A DNA stretch of 54,456 nucleotides from Hyphomicrobium sp. (GCA_017512425.1 JAFWGI010000007.1:1-54456), one strand, 5' to 3'. Positions 37,700 through 46,412 are shown, counted from the stretch's first letter. Numbers and translations: made by a program. The notes: generated from the letters alone by a model not told the origin.

Positions 37700-39232
37700 T
37701 TAGATCACTGTCCCCAGACGTTCGCCCATTTTCTTGTCACGGCGGCGCTGGACCGAAGACGGGATGCGAAGCGCTTCGCGATACTTGGCGACCGTGCGGC
37801 GCGCGATATCGATGCCTTCACCACGCAGCCTGTCGACGAGCTGATCGTCGGACAGCACGTCGTCGGCACGTTCGGCGTCGATCATCTGCTTGATGCGGTG
37901 GCGCACCGATTCCGACGAATGCGCTTCCCCGTCGGACGCAGAGGCGATCGACGACGTGAAGAAATACTTGAGCTCGAAGATGCCTCGCGGGGTCGCCATG
38001 TATTTGTTCGACGTCACGCGCGAGACCGTGCTCTCGTGCATCGAAATCGCATCGGCAATGGTTTTCAGATTGAGCGGCCGCAGATGCTGTACGCCGTGCA
38101 TGAAGAACGCATCCTGTTGCCGCACGATCTGTTCGGCGACGCGTAAGATCGTGCGCGCCCGCTGATCGAGGCTTTTGACAAGCCAGTTCGCCGTCTGCAG
38201 GCATTCGAGTATGTAGTCTTTGTCTTTGTCGCTGGCGGTCGACTTTGAGATGCGGGTGTAATAGCTGCGATTGACGAGCACGCGCGGCAGCGTGTCGGAA
38301 TTCAATTCGACGTGCCATCCGCCATCGGACGCTGCGCGCACCAGGACGTCAGGCACGACCGGCTGCATTTGCACCGCGCCGAACTTCAAGCCTGGCTTCG
38401 GATTGAGCCGCTTGATCTCCTGAATCATATCGACCAGGTCGTCCATGTCCGCGCCCACGGCCTTTTTCAAGGCGCTCAAATTGCGGGCGGCGAGCAAATC
38501 GAGATTGTCGAGCAAACGCGCCATCAATGGATCGTAGCGATTGAGATCCTTGAGCTGCAATGCGAGACATTCACCGAGAGACCGCGCAAAAATTCCGGGC
38601 GGATCGAGCGTTTGCAGTTTTGTGAGCACGCCTTCGATCATCGAGAGGGGTGCACCAAGACGCTCGGATAGGCTCTCAAGGTTCGGCGGAATGTAGCCGG
38701 CTTCGTCGATCAGATCGACGAGATACTGCCCGATGAGACGCTCGGCCGGCGTTTGCAGCGTCAGCGGAATCTGTTCGCTGAGGTGCGTGCGCAACGAAAC
38801 GTCGCCAGCTGCGATGCTATCGAGGTCGCCGTCATCGTCGCCGTTGTGCATGCGTTGGGTCACGTTCGACCAGCTCATGCCGCTTTGCGGACCACTTTCG
38901 CCGGGTTCGCCCGTGCCGCCGCTTTGGAATACGTTTCCGAAATCCGTATCGAGCGAACCTGCGTGATCTTCGACCGGTTTTCTGAGGTCGAGCCAGTCGT
39001 CGTCGGCGCGGTCACCGCTGCCGTCGGACGTACTTTCGGGAGCGTCGTCGATTGTTTTGGGTGCTGCGCTCTGTTCTTCGCGCTCGAGCAGGGGATTGCG
39101 TTCGAGTTCGGCGTCGACGAATTCGTTTAGTTCAAGGTTGGAGAGCTGCAAGAGACGGATTGCCTGTTGCAGCTGTGGTGTCATCACCAGCTGCTGGCCC
39201 TGCCGCATCTCGAGTTTGGCTGAAAGCGCCAT
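37700..39232 (-). CDS. rpoN: RNA polymerase sigma-54 factor RpoN
   Basis: A 510-residue sigma-54. The Gln/Leu-rich activator domain (LVMTPQLQQAIRLLQLSNLELNEFV, residues 16-40) is followed by an acidic region, the core-binding domain, a helix-turn-helix region near MHESTVSRVTSNKYMATPRG and the RpoN box ARRTVAKYREA near the C-terminus. It directs enhancer-dependent promoters such as nitrogen assimilation genes. The neighbouring lptB (upstream) and hpf (downstream) follow the conserved order. Confidence 0.95.
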   Translation of the reverse strand: MALSAKLEMRQGQQLVMTPQLQQAIRLLQLSNLELNEFVDAELERNPLLEREEQSAAPKTIDDAPESTSDGSGDRADDDWLDLRKPVEDHAGSLDTDFGNVFQSGGTGEPGESGPQSGMSWSNVTQRMHNGDDDGDLDSIAAGDVSLRTHLSEQIPLTLQTPAERLIGQYLVDLIDEAGYIPPNLESLSERLGAPLSMIEGVLTKLQTLDPPGIFARSLGECLALQLKDLNRYDPLMARLLDNLDLLAARNLSALKKAVGADMDDLVDMIQEIKRLNPKPGLKFGAVQMQPVVPDVLVRAASDGGWHVELNSDTLPRVLVNRSYYTRISKSTASDKDKDYILECLQTANWLVKSLDQRARTILRVAEQIVRQQDAFFMHGVQHLRPLNLKTIADAISMHESTVSRVTSNKYMATPRGIFELKYFFTSSIASASDGEAHSSESVRHRIKQMIDAERADDVLSDDQLVDRLRGEGIDIARRTVAKYREALRIPSSVQRRRDKKMGERLGTVI

Positions 39233-39278
39233 GCGCTATCCTGCTGCTCCGCATTTCAATCTCAGCGGCCAGCTATAC

Positions 39279-40157
39279 TCAACGCCCGTTAACGAACATA
39301 TCGCCGAGGTAGACCCGCCTGACGTCTTCATTGGCTATGATTTCTGAAGGCTTACCTTGTGTCAGAACTTGACCATCATAGATGATATAGGCCCGATCGA
39401 TGAGACTTAAAGTTTCGCGCACGTTGTGATCGGTGATCAAGACCCCAATTCCGCGTTCGGTAAGATGGCGCACCAATTGTTGAATGTCGCCAACGGCAAT
39501 CGGGTCGATACCGGCGAAAGGTTCGTCCAGCAACATAAACGATGGTCGTGACGCCAGCGCCCGGGCGATTTCGCAGCGTCGGCGTTCACCACCCGAGAGC
39601 GCCATCGATGGCGACTTTCTGAGCCGCGTGATCGAAAATTCCTCAAGTAGGCTGTCGAGTTGCTCTTTGCGTTTTTTCTTATCAGGTTCGACGAGTTCGA
39701 GCACCGCCATGATATTTTGCTCGACCGATAATCCGCGGAAAATCGAGGCTTCCTGCGGCAGGTATCCGATGCCGAGCCGCGCGCGCTGGTACATTGGCAA
39801 TGGCGTAACGTTCTCGCCGTCGATCGTGATGCGGCCGTCGTCGGCCGGCACGAGACCGGTGATCATGTAGAAGACCGTCGTCTTGCCGGCGCCATTCGGA
39901 CCGAGAAGGCCAACGGATTCGCCTCGTCCGACGGCAAGGCTGACGCCTTTGACGACCATACGTTTGCGATAAGATTTCTTGATGTCGTAAGCCGTCAGCC
40001 AACCTTCGGCACCAATGGCATGTGGATCGTCGGGCGGCGCATCGGCCGCAGCGCGTACGGCTCGCCCTTTCGACGTCGTGCGCGTCTCAGACTTCACAGC
40101 CGCGGCGCTGTTGCCGCGCGATAGAAATGGAACTGCCTTGAACACGCCGGTCCTCAC
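39279..40157 (-). CDS. lptB: LPS export ABC ATPase LptB
   Basis: A 292-residue ABC ATPase with Walker A GLLGPNGAGKTT (about residues 81-92), Q-loop LPQEASIFRGLSV, signature ALSGGERRRCEIARAL, Walker B FMLLDEPFAGIDP and switch His in TDHNVRET. The LPQEASIF and FAGIDPI segments are LptB hallmarks. A basic, low-complexity N-terminal extension of about 50 residues is unusual; GTG 40157 is the first start, while GTG 40145 has a better spaced GAGG. LptB powers LPS transport with LptFG, and its periplasmic partners LptC and LptA are the upstream fused gene. Confidence 0.93.
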   Translation of the reverse strand: MRTGVFKAVPFLSRGNSAAAVKSETRTTSKGRAVRAAADAPPDDPHAIGAEGWLTAYDIKKSYRKRMVVKGVSLAVGRGESVGLLGPNGAGKTTVFYMITGLVPADDGRITIDGENVTPLPMYQRARLGIGYLPQEASIFRGLSVEQNIMAVLELVEPDKKKRKEQLDSLLEEFSITRLRKSPSMALSGGERRRCEIARALASRPSFMLLDEPFAGIDPIAVGDIQQLVRHLTERGIGVLITDHNVRETLSLIDRAYIIYDGQVLTQGKPSEIIANEDVRRVYLGDMFVNGR

Positions 40158-40224
40158 AAACCTTCAACAGCCTAACACGTCCAAGCTCATTTCCAAGCCG
40201 CAAGCTCACTTACAGGAATTGGCT

Positions 40225-42141
40225 TTATGGCTCTGAACGCGCTTGCCAGCCGTCGTCGGGCTTGGCTTTTTTCTTGTCAGCTTTGGCTTTCATTTCACCC
40301 GGATAGAAGACGGCGCTCGGACGGCCAGATGTGCCAGTCGCTGTTGTTGCGGTGCCGTCTGGCGACACGTTCGGACGGCCAGACGCGACAGCTTCTGTCT
40401 TGATGACGCTCTCGCCGGTATTCATATCGATCTCGAGCTTGGTGCCGCGCACGACGTTCTTGCCTTGCGTCAGCACGACGTCACCGCCGAGGGTCGCCGT
40501 GTTGGCTTTAGGATCGAAGTCGGCCCAATCGCCGGTTGCTGTTTGGCCCTCGTTCGATGTGATCTTGACGTTGTTCTTGGCGCGAATGCGGGACAACTGC
40601 GCAGCGCCTTTGGGGGCTTGATCCGTTGTAGCCGCGGAATTGAGCGCTGCAGATCCGGTATAGGCCGCGGTGATTTCATTGGCGCGAATGATGAAGTCAC
40701 CCTGGATCGCGCGCACGTCGCCGGTGAACACGGCCTGCTTGACGGCATCATCGACATCGAGCCGGGCCGCTTCAATTTGAACTGGCGCACCCGGATCGGT
40801 CTTGAACGTCGCGCCGAACGCGATGCCTTTTTCTGGACCGCCTTCCGATTTTGTGGTCTTCGCACCGCCCGATTGTGCCTGCTGAAACCGTGCTGAAATG
40901 CGTCCTGCACCGCCGGTTGATGCCGGTGCCGTCAATTGCATTTTGTTGGTCAATTGATTGAACTCGAGCCTGCGGCCCTTCAATAGATTTTGCGCCTGCG
41001 CCACGGCGACATCGCCCGTCAACACGATGACCTTTGAAGTCTGATCAATCTCGGCTTTGTCGGCCGTCGCCCGTTTGTCCGGCGCTTGCGTCATCACAAC
41101 GTCGCCGTCGAGAACGGCGCGCTGGCTGGCCGGATCGAAATCGGCGCTTTGGCTGGTGACGGTGTCGCCATTGGCTTGCGTCATCGACACCGGATTTTTG
41201 GCAAGCATACGCTTGAGCTTACCGCCGCCACCCGCTTCCGTGCCGCCGGGAGCGGCGCTACCATCATATGTTACTTCGAGTTCCGGCGTCGTCATCGTCG
41301 CGCCGGCTTGGGTTGCGGTGACGGTGCCGGTGAATAAAGCGACCTTTGTGGTGTCGTTGACGTCGAGACGGTTCGACAAAATATCGACCGGGGCATTCGA
41401 TGCGCCGATCGGTTGGGTCGTCTCGGATTGAGCGGCCGCCGTTGGCGCTGCTTGCTCCTCAGGCTTTGCTTCACGGCCTTTGAGGTGCGTGCGGACGTTG
41501 TCGACGAACGTGTACTCCTTCGCCTTCTGCCGCACCGTCATCTGATTGGCGGTGATGGTGCCGGCATCCATCGTCACCGTGACCTGTTCCTTCGACGTGA
41601 TGAGGCTTTCTTTCGTGTTGATCGTCGCGCGCTTCAATTTGGCTTTGATGCCGGCGTCGCCATCGACGTCGATCGCGTCGTAAAGCTCCAGCATGTTGGC
41701 TTTGTTGTCGAAGGTGCCGCGCTTCGCCGAGATCGTCGTGCGCTGCTTCTTGGCATCGATCAACTCGCCGGTAATGCCGTTGAGTTTGATCAGGTTGAAG
41801 TTCTTCAAATCCTGTTGCGCCGATGTGGCCTTCACCCAATAGCGGCCACCATCCTTGTTGAAGCCTTCGTAATGCGGGTTTTGCATTGCGAGGTTCTCAG
41901 GCAGGATTTGCGGCATCTCCAGTTTGGGGATGCTGAGACCCCATCCGACCGTTTGCAAAATCGACAGGCTGTAAACGGAGACGATGGCAAGCGTCGAAAC
42001 CGGCAGCGCGGTTCTCAAAATGCGGACGTTGCGCGAATGGCGCCGCGCTGCGGCCCGGTTCTCGGTGCGGTCACCGGCCAGCACGATGCCGCGCGCGGGC
42101 GCACGCCCAGAAGCGGCTGTGTTGTCACGCGCCATGACCAT
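40225..42141 (-). CDS. LptC-LptA fusion protein (LPS transport bridge)
   Basis: A single 638-residue frame. After a basic head, one membrane helix (TLAIVSVYSLSILQTVGW, about residues 47-64) starts an LptC-like domain (IPKLEMPQILPENLAMQNPHYEGFNKDG to about 235). Two LptA/OstA-like units follow, each opening with a matching pattern: PVDILSNRLDVNDTTKVALFTGTV (about 255) and PVQIEAARLDVDDAVKQAVFTGDV (about 458). Each closes with a GDVVLTQ-type strand. LptC and LptA are separate genes in most relatives. Start is ATG 42141; ATG 42135 is also possible. It lies 67 bp before lptB. The C-terminus is Lys-rich. Confidence 0.85.
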   Translation of the reverse strand: MVMARDNTAASGRAPARGIVLAGDRTENRAAARRHSRNVRILRTALPVSTLAIVSVYSLSILQTVGWGLSIPKLEMPQILPENLAMQNPHYEGFNKDGGRYWVKATSAQQDLKNFNLIKLNGITGELIDAKKQRTTISAKRGTFDNKANMLELYDAIDVDGDAGIKAKLKRATINTKESLITSKEQVTVTMDAGTITANQMTVRQKAKEYTFVDNVRTHLKGREAKPEEQAAPTAAAQSETTQPIGASNAPVDILSNRLDVNDTTKVALFTGTVTATQAGATMTTPELEVTYDGSAAPGGTEAGGGGKLKRMLAKNPVSMTQANGDTVTSQSADFDPASQRAVLDGDVVMTQAPDKRATADKAEIDQTSKVIVLTGDVAVAQAQNLLKGRRLEFNQLTNKMQLTAPASTGGAGRISARFQQAQSGGAKTTKSEGGPEKGIAFGATFKTDPGAPVQIEAARLDVDDAVKQAVFTGDVRAIQGDFIIRANEITAAYTGSAALNSAATTDQAPKGAAQLSRIRAKNNVKITSNEGQTATGDWADFDPKANTATLGGDVVLTQGKNVVRGTKLEIDMNTGESVIKTEAVASGRPNVSPDGTATTATGTSGRPSAVFYPGEMKAKADKKKAKPDDGWQARSEP

Positions 42142-42314
42142 CCGAGCCCATTGGTAACCCGCACCCCCAAGTATCGCCAAAAAGCCGTCAAACGGCCCAG
42201 CTTCCCGCCAGCAATCTCGTCACCAAATGGGGAGAGATTGGGACTACTACCGCCTTAAGCCCAATTTAGGGACGATTTCCGGCGCGGCGCACGTCGTACG
42301 GGGTCGCAGGACCA

Positions 42315-42935
42315 TCAATGTGCGAACAGATCCGCTTCGCCAAAACCGGCAAGATCAAGTTTTGCGCGCACAGGCAAGAACTTGAACGCGGCTTCTGCGA
42401 AAGCCATCCGGTTCTCGCGTACCAGCATCTCGTCGAGGCGGGCCTTGAGCGCGTGGAGGTGGAACACGTCGGACGCTGCATAGGCAAGCTGGCTGTCGGA
42501 TAACTTTTCGGCGCCCCAGTCGGAACTCTGCTGCTGCTTCGACAATTCGATACCGAGTAACTCCGACGTCAAATCTTTGAGGCCGTGACGGTCCGTGTAG
42601 GTACGCACGAGCTTTGATGCGATCTTGGTGCAATAAATCTGCGCTGTTTCGACGCCGAGGTACTTCTCGATCACGGCCACGTCGAACCGCGCAAAATGGA
42701 AAATCTTCGGGATACCCGGATCGGTCAGGAGTGCTTTGAGACGCGGCGCAGAATAGTCGTCACCGTCGAACTGTACGAGGTGCGCGGTGCCATCGCCGGC
42801 CGACAATTGTATCAGGCACAGACGGTCGCGGTGCGGATTGAGTCCAAGCGTCTCGGAATCGATCGCGACACCGTTCGGAAATTTCAAAGCTGCGGGGAGA
42901 TCGCCTTTATGCAGCGTAATTTTCGTGTCGGCCAC
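42315..42935 (-). CDS. rnd: Ribonuclease D-like 3'-5' exonuclease
   Basis: A 206-residue DEDD-family exonuclease. The DEDDy residues are visible as AIDSETLGLNPHRDRLCLIQ (about residues 23-42; Asp-Glu), HFARFDVAVIEKYLG (Asp) and a C-terminal AYAASDVFHLHAL (Tyr and Asp). It lacks the HRDC domains of E. coli RNase D, as usual in alphaproteobacteria. The open frame runs up to 43022 through the tRNA gene, but a perfect AGGAGG six bases before GTG 42935 fixes the start. It probably trims RNA 3' ends. Confidence 0.9.
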   Translation of the reverse strand: MADTKITLHKGDLPAALKFPNGVAIDSETLGLNPHRDRLCLIQLSAGDGTAHLVQFDGDDYSAPRLKALLTDPGIPKIFHFARFDVAVIEKYLGVETAQIYCTKIASKLVRTYTDRHGLKDLTSELLGIELSKQQQSSDWGAEKLSDSQLAYAASDVFHLHALKARLDEMLVRENRMAFAEAAFKFLPVRAKLDLAGFGEADLFAH

Positions 42936-42992
42936 GAGCGGCCTCCTGTCGTGCGGGGCGGGGTGGCGGCGACTTGGTAGATGCCGATCGAA

Positions 42993-43078
42993 TGGTGCCC
43001 AGAAGAGGACTCGAACCTCCACGCCTTGTGAGCGCTGCTACCTGAAAGCAGTGCGTCTACCAATTCCGCCATCTGGGC
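42993..43078 (-). tRNA. tRNA-Leu (anticodon CAG)
   Basis: The minus strand folds into a complete tRNA: acceptor GCCCAGA/TCTGGGC, D arm with GGTAG, anticodon stem CTGCT/AGCAG around loop TTCAGGT (anticodon CAG), a long class II variable arm and a T arm with GGTTCGAGTCC. The 3' CCA is encoded. Discriminator base A and the long variable arm are as expected for leucine. Confidence 0.95.
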
Positions 43079-43093
43079 ATTTCAGGAGCGTGT

Positions 43094-43122
43094 GAGGTAC
43101 TGCCAAGGCTGTCGGAAGTCAA
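43094..43122 (-). promoter_or_regulatory. Candidate tRNA-Leu promoter
   Basis: On the minus strand TTGACT (43117-43122) and TACCTC (43094-43099) are 17 bp apart, a short distance upstream of the tRNA 5' end. Confidence 0.5.
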
Positions 43123-43256
43123 TTGCGCAAGAGAACCCGGATTTGCTGTTGCCCATTGTGTCGGTGCATAGCGCACTGGGGCGCCTTTAAGTCCCCTTCA
43201 CAGGCCAGCGGCCGACCGATACAGCTAGTCCTTGAACCGCAGTGAGGGTGACCAAG

Positions 43257-44231
43257 ATGACAGGCAGTGGCAAATTGGCGGTGGTGTTCGGCGGGTCCGG
43301 ATTCGTCGGACGCCACATCGTGTCGGCGCTTGCGAAACGCGGCTATCGCGTCCGCGCTGCCGTCCGCCGCCCGGACCTGGCAGGTTATCTGCAACCTATG
43401 GGCGCCGTAGGCCAGATACAGCCGTTTCAGGCCAACTTGCGCTTTCCAGACTCGGTGCAACGCGCCGTAACAGGGGCCGACGTTGTCATCAATTGCGTTG
43501 GATTATTGGCGCAGTCGGGTGCGCAGACATTCGAGGCGGTCCACGTCGATGGCGCGCGCGCCGTCGCGAAGGCGGCGCGTGAAGCCGGTGCTGCGCGCCT
43601 GATCCACATTTCCGCGATCGGTGCCGACAGCAGCGGCAAGGCCAACTACGCCAAAACCAAAGCGGCCGGCGAGCAGGCGGTGCTTCAGGAATTTGCCGGC
43701 GCGATCATTTTGCGGCCTTCGATCGTGTTTGGTCCCGAGGACGAATTCTTCAATCGCTTCGCGGCGATGGCGCGCGTCAGCCCGGCGTTGCCGCTGATTG
43801 GCTCGGGGTTGACGAAATTCGAGCCGGTCTATGTCGGCGACCTTGCAGCCGCCGCCGCCAATATTGCCGATGGCCAGGGCGTCGCCGGCAAAATCTACGA
43901 GCTCGGCGGGCCGGAAAAACTGTCGTTCCGCCAATTGCTGGAGCGGACGCTCGACTACACGGACCGCAGCCGCATGCTATTGCCGCTGCCTTTCTGGCTG
44001 GCGAAGCTGCAGGCAGCCCTAACATGGCCTCTGCCGAACGCGCTGCGCCCGATTACCGTCGATCAAGTCCGCCTTTTGAAGAACGATAACGTCGTGTCGG
44101 CCGCTGCAGTATCTGAGGGCCGCACGCTGCGCAGGCTCGGCGTCTACAACCCAACGGCCATCGGCTCTGTCGTGCCGGCCTACCTCGAACGCTTCAAGCC
44201 ACGCGGCCAGTACGCCCATTATCGGGCCTAA
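43257..44231 (+). CDS. NDUFA9-like NAD(P)-dependent epimerase family protein
   Basis: A 324-residue protein with an N-terminal Rossmann motif VVFGGSGFVGRHIVSALAKRG (GGSGFVG), an HISAIGADSSGKANYAKTKAAGE segment (Tyr-x3-Lys active-site region) and ILRPSIVFGPEDEFFNRFA. These are typical of the complex I NDUFA9 subunit family; in alphaproteobacteria NDUFA9-like proteins may associate with respiratory complex I. ATG 43257, with a GAGGG upstream, is preferred over GTG 43242. A strong bidirectional terminator follows. Confidence 0.85.
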   Translation: MTGSGKLAVVFGGSGFVGRHIVSALAKRGYRVRAAVRRPDLAGYLQPMGAVGQIQPFQANLRFPDSVQRAVTGADVVINCVGLLAQSGAQTFEAVHVDGARAVAKAAREAGAARLIHISAIGADSSGKANYAKTKAAGEQAVLQEFAGAIILRPSIVFGPEDEFFNRFAAMARVSPALPLIGSGLTKFEPVYVGDLAAAAANIADGQGVAGKIYELGGPEKLSFRQLLERTLDYTDRSRMLLPLPFWLAKLQAALTWPLPNALRPITVDQVRLLKNDNVVSAAAVSEGRTLRRLGVYNPTAIGSVVPAYLERFKPRGQYAHYRA

Positions 44232-44237
44232 AACAAT

Positions 44238-44268
44238 AAAAACCCCGGCCACGAGGACCGGGGTGTTT
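44238..44268. terminator. Bidirectional terminator
   Basis: A GC-rich hairpin (CCCCGG 44243-44248 with CCGGGG 44258-44263) ends the NDUFA9-like gene. On the minus strand it is followed by TTTTTATTG and would also end the DUF1150-hsp20 transcript. Confidence 0.75.
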
Positions 44269-44303
44269 CAACTGAGACGCACGTCGTCAATCGACGGCCC
44301 GCG

Positions 44304-44588
44304 TTAGTGCAGCGGCGTGATCGACAATTCGTCTTCGGCGGCATGACCAATGGCTGCCTGAATAGTGTCGGTCAAAGCCAACGGCGTGCCATCTGCCGCG
44401 TGCAGCGAGAACAGATTGATGTCCTTCGGCAGGCCTTCGATCATCGGAAACATCTTGCTGGCCTGATCCGATGACAGCGTCTTGATGTAGGCAACTTCTC
44501 CGCCCAACAGGTGTGCGAACTCGATTTCGCTCATGATGGGCGGCATTGCCTTGCGTGCGCGGGGCTTGGCTGATGACTTACGGTTCAT
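44304..44588 (-). CDS. DUF1150 family protein
   Basis: A 94-residue protein with the DUF1150 pattern: a basic N-terminus, FAHLLGGEVAYIKTLSSDQASKMFP and LPKDINLFSLHAADGTPLALTDTIQAAIGHA. DUF1150 proteins occur in alphaproteobacteria and often lie beside a small heat-shock gene, as here (hsp20 upstream, same strand, 142 bp apart). The function is unknown, but a heat-stress role is plausible from the context. Confidence 0.85.
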   Translation of the reverse strand: MNRKSSAKPRARKAMPPIMSEIEFAHLLGGEVAYIKTLSSDQASKMFPMIEGLPKDINLFSLHAADGTPLALTDTIQAAIGHAAEDELSITPLH

Positions 44589-44730
44589 GACGCTCTTCCT
44601 CCTACTAGGGGTGAGGTCGGACTGAGAACGATGCCCAGCTGGGCGGCGAGGCCGCTAGGCTCCGGGTCGTTTTCTCGTCACTGATCCTCAAACGATTCGT
44701 GCGATCTGGCTGTGACTCCAAAAGCTCAAG

Positions 44731-45177
44731 TCATGAACGGTTTTTCGTGCCGCCAATCTCAATACGGCGCACGAGCCGTTCCGGCTCAAGGCGGTGAAGG
44801 TCAATCGAAAGCAGCCCGTTGTTTAAATCCGCCGTCTTGACCTCGATGCCGTCGGCGAGGACGAACGTTCTGCTGAACTGACGGGCAGCAATGCCGCGGT
44901 AGAGGTATTCGCGCGTTTTGTCGTCCTGCTGCTTGCCGCGGATGACCAACTGATTGTCTTCGAGCGTAATGTCGAGCTGATCGCGCGTGAAGCCTGCGAC
45001 CGCGAGCGTAATTCGGAGCAATTCGGCGCCGCCGTCCTTATCGGCATCGCGGGCAATCCGTTCGATGTTGTAAGGTGGGTAGCCGTCGTTCGAGCCTTTC
45101 CCGGCCCGGTCGATCAGACGTTCGATCTCTTCGAAACCCAGCAAGAGCGGGCTCGAAAGCATTGTCATTCTACTCAT
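44731..45177 (-). CDS. Small heat-shock protein (Hsp20/IbpA type)
   Basis: A 148-residue Hsp20. The alpha-crystallin domain contains YNIERIARDADKDGGAELLRITLAVAGFTRDQLDITLEDNQLVIRGKQ (about residues 36-82) and the conserved region LSIDLHRLEPE (about 122-132). The start is ATG 45177. It holds denatured proteins for refolding. The upstream region has a heat-shock promoter and a structured leader (separate entries). Confidence 0.9.
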   Translation of the reverse strand: MSRMTMLSSPLLLGFEEIERLIDRAGKGSNDGYPPYNIERIARDADKDGGAELLRITLAVAGFTRDQLDITLEDNQLVIRGKQQDDKTREYLYRGIAARQFSRTFVLADGIEVKTADLNNGLLSIDLHRLEPERLVRRIEIGGTKNRS

Positions 45178-45270
45178 ATCCGGGCCCTTGTTAAGCGACC
45201 TGCAAACGTACTCGGACGCCAATTGGCCGTCCCTAGAGCCGCATTCTCGTCATTAAGCTCAGCGGCTCCG
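45178..45270 (-). promoter_or_regulatory. Possible ROSE-like thermosensor leader of hsp20
   Basis: The leader between the sigma-32 promoter and ATG 45177 is about 95 nt and folds into at least two hairpins: arms 45262-45268 with 45236-45242, and 45225-45232 with 45214-45220 (one bulge). GTCCG at 45213-45217 can also pair with the CGGAT around the ribosome site (45178-45182). Such stacked hairpins before hsp20 recall ROSE elements, but no consensus U(U/C)GCU motif is evident. Confidence 0.4.
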
Positions 45271-45278
45271 TCATAAGC

Positions 45279-45306
45279 ATATGGGGCAATCTAACGCCGG
45301 TTCAAG
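45279..45306 (-). promoter_or_regulatory. Sigma-32-type heat-shock promoter of hsp20
   Basis: On the minus strand CTTGAA (45301-45306) and CCCCATAT (45279-45286) are spaced by 14 bp, a near-perfect match to the RpoH consensus (CTTGAA, 13-17 bp, CCCCATnT). It lies about 100 bases upstream of the hsp20 start. Confidence 0.8.
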
Positions 45307-45468
45307 CGGCACGAAATGGACGTGACAAGCCGCCTGGACAGCGCCGTTAGGGCGCCTTAGTCCTGCTCGACTTCGGGCGCATGGCAGCGGCGTGAACCCC
45401 GACGAATGCGGGCTTTGTGCGGTCAGCCGGACCGGCCGAGATCGCGAAAGCACGCTCCAGGAGACGAC

Positions 45469-46161
45469 ATGGACATAAGTATTCGCCCGTATGCGGCAAT
45501 TGCTGCAGCAGCTTTCTGCGCCGTGGCTTTGATCACGCCGGTTCTAGCGGGAGACGCGACGCCGGGCAAAGACGATACGGACAGCAAGGTCTCCGTCAGT
45601 ACGCCCGACATTGCGCTGACGCCTGAAGAGAAAGCCGAGAAAGAAGGCCGCAGGGCTTGCAAGGCGGACATTTGCGGTGCCTTTCGCAACAAGCGCGAAG
45701 CAGGCGGCGACATCGCATGCACGGTCGTAAAAAGTTGGCGCAAGGAGCAGCTCTCGAAGCTTGTCGGAAAAATGAAGGTGTCCTGGCCATACGGACCAGT
45801 GCGCTGTACGTCCGACGTCAAGCTGAAGCGCGCCGATCTGATCAAGGCGATGACAGAAGACAAATTTGAGCTGCAGCTCGACCAGCACTCTGTTGTCTGC
45901 AAAGTCGATCAGGACAAAGACGCGCCAACGGACATCACGTTCGACTTTTCGCCAAAAGTTTCGTTCGAGAAAGGCAAGGCGACGAAAGCCAAAATCAACT
46001 GGGGCAAGGTCACCGCGCCAACGCTCGTTAAAGGCGCGTTGTGGACGGCGACCGCGGCCGACAACACTGTCAATGTTCTTTCAAGTACGCTTGTCGACGA
46101 CATCAACGACTTCATCGGTAAGAAGTGCGATGAGGTCAAAGAGGATTGGGCGGATAAGTGA
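45469..46161 (+). CDS. Conserved-looking periplasmic protein with several cysteines
   Basis: A 230-residue protein with a signal peptide (AIAAAAFCAVALITPVLAG) followed by a mature domain containing spaced cysteines: CKADIC, ACTV, RCTS, VCKVD and KKCDEVK. An acidic N-terminal mature part (EEKAEKEGRRAC) is followed by a strand-rich region. An AGGAG ribosome site precedes ATG 45469. I do not recognise the family. The disulfides suggest an extracytoplasmic protein. Confidence 0.75.
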   Translation: MDISIRPYAAIAAAAFCAVALITPVLAGDATPGKDDTDSKVSVSTPDIALTPEEKAEKEGRRACKADICGAFRNKREAGGDIACTVVKSWRKEQLSKLVGKMKVSWPYGPVRCTSDVKLKRADLIKAMTEDKFELQLDQHSVVCKVDQDKDAPTDITFDFSPKVSFEKGKATKAKINWGKVTAPTLVKGALWTATAADNTVNVLSSTLVDDINDFIGKKCDEVKEDWADK

Positions 46162-46252
46162 CGGCTTGAGCCGCCGCCGTAGGTCACACGACGATCACGA
46201 AACCGTTATCGTGCCTATAAAATTAGCTGATCGGTGACATTTAAAGAAGCGA

Positions 46253-46282
46253 TTGGCCCTTATTTCGCGCATGCGCTACTAA
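46253..46282 (+). promoter_or_regulatory. Candidate pqqA promoter
   Basis: TTGGCC (46253-46258) and TACTAA (46277-46282) are 18 bp apart; TAAAAT (46280-46285) is an alternative -10. The spacer contains the 10-bp palindrome GCGCATGCGC (46267-46276). Confidence 0.4.
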
Positions 46283-46292
46283 AATGCCCGTG

Positions 46293-46304
46293 GTGAAATT
46301 TCAC
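46293..46304. promoter_or_regulatory. 12-bp palindrome in the pqqA leader
   Basis: GTGAAATTTCAC is a perfect palindrome between the likely transcription start and the pqqA ribosome site. It looks like a repressor half-site pair, or could pair in RNA. The regulator is unknown. Confidence 0.45.
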
Positions 46305-46322
46305 TTTTTTGGAGGAAACATC

Positions 46323-46412
46323 ATGAAGACTTGGTCAAAGCCAGCCGTTCGCGAGCAGGAAGTTGGTCTCGAAGTGACCAGCTATCTCCCGGCTGAAATC
46401 GACGTCATCTAA
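46323..46412 (+). CDS. pqqA: Coenzyme PQQ precursor peptide PqqA
   Basis: A 29-residue peptide, MKTWSKPAVREQEVGLEV then TSYLPAEIDVI. It carries the ExxxY motif (Glu17-Val-Thr-Ser-Tyr21) whose Glu and Tyr side chains are joined and cleaved to build PQQ. A strong GGAGG ribosome site sits seven bases before the ATG, and two hairpins plus a nine-T terminator follow. No pqqB, C, D or E lies in this window. PQQ is the cofactor of methanol dehydrogenase, which fits a methylotroph. It is shorter than 60 codons, so easily missed by automatic gene callers. Confidence 0.9.
   Translation: MKTWSKPAVREQEVGLEVTSYLPAEIDVI

Noticed and set aside
42936..43022. Longer RNase D N-terminus overlapping the tRNA
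   Set aside because: It would read through the tRNA-Leu gene and lacks a ribosome site, while AGGAGG fixes the GTG at 42935.
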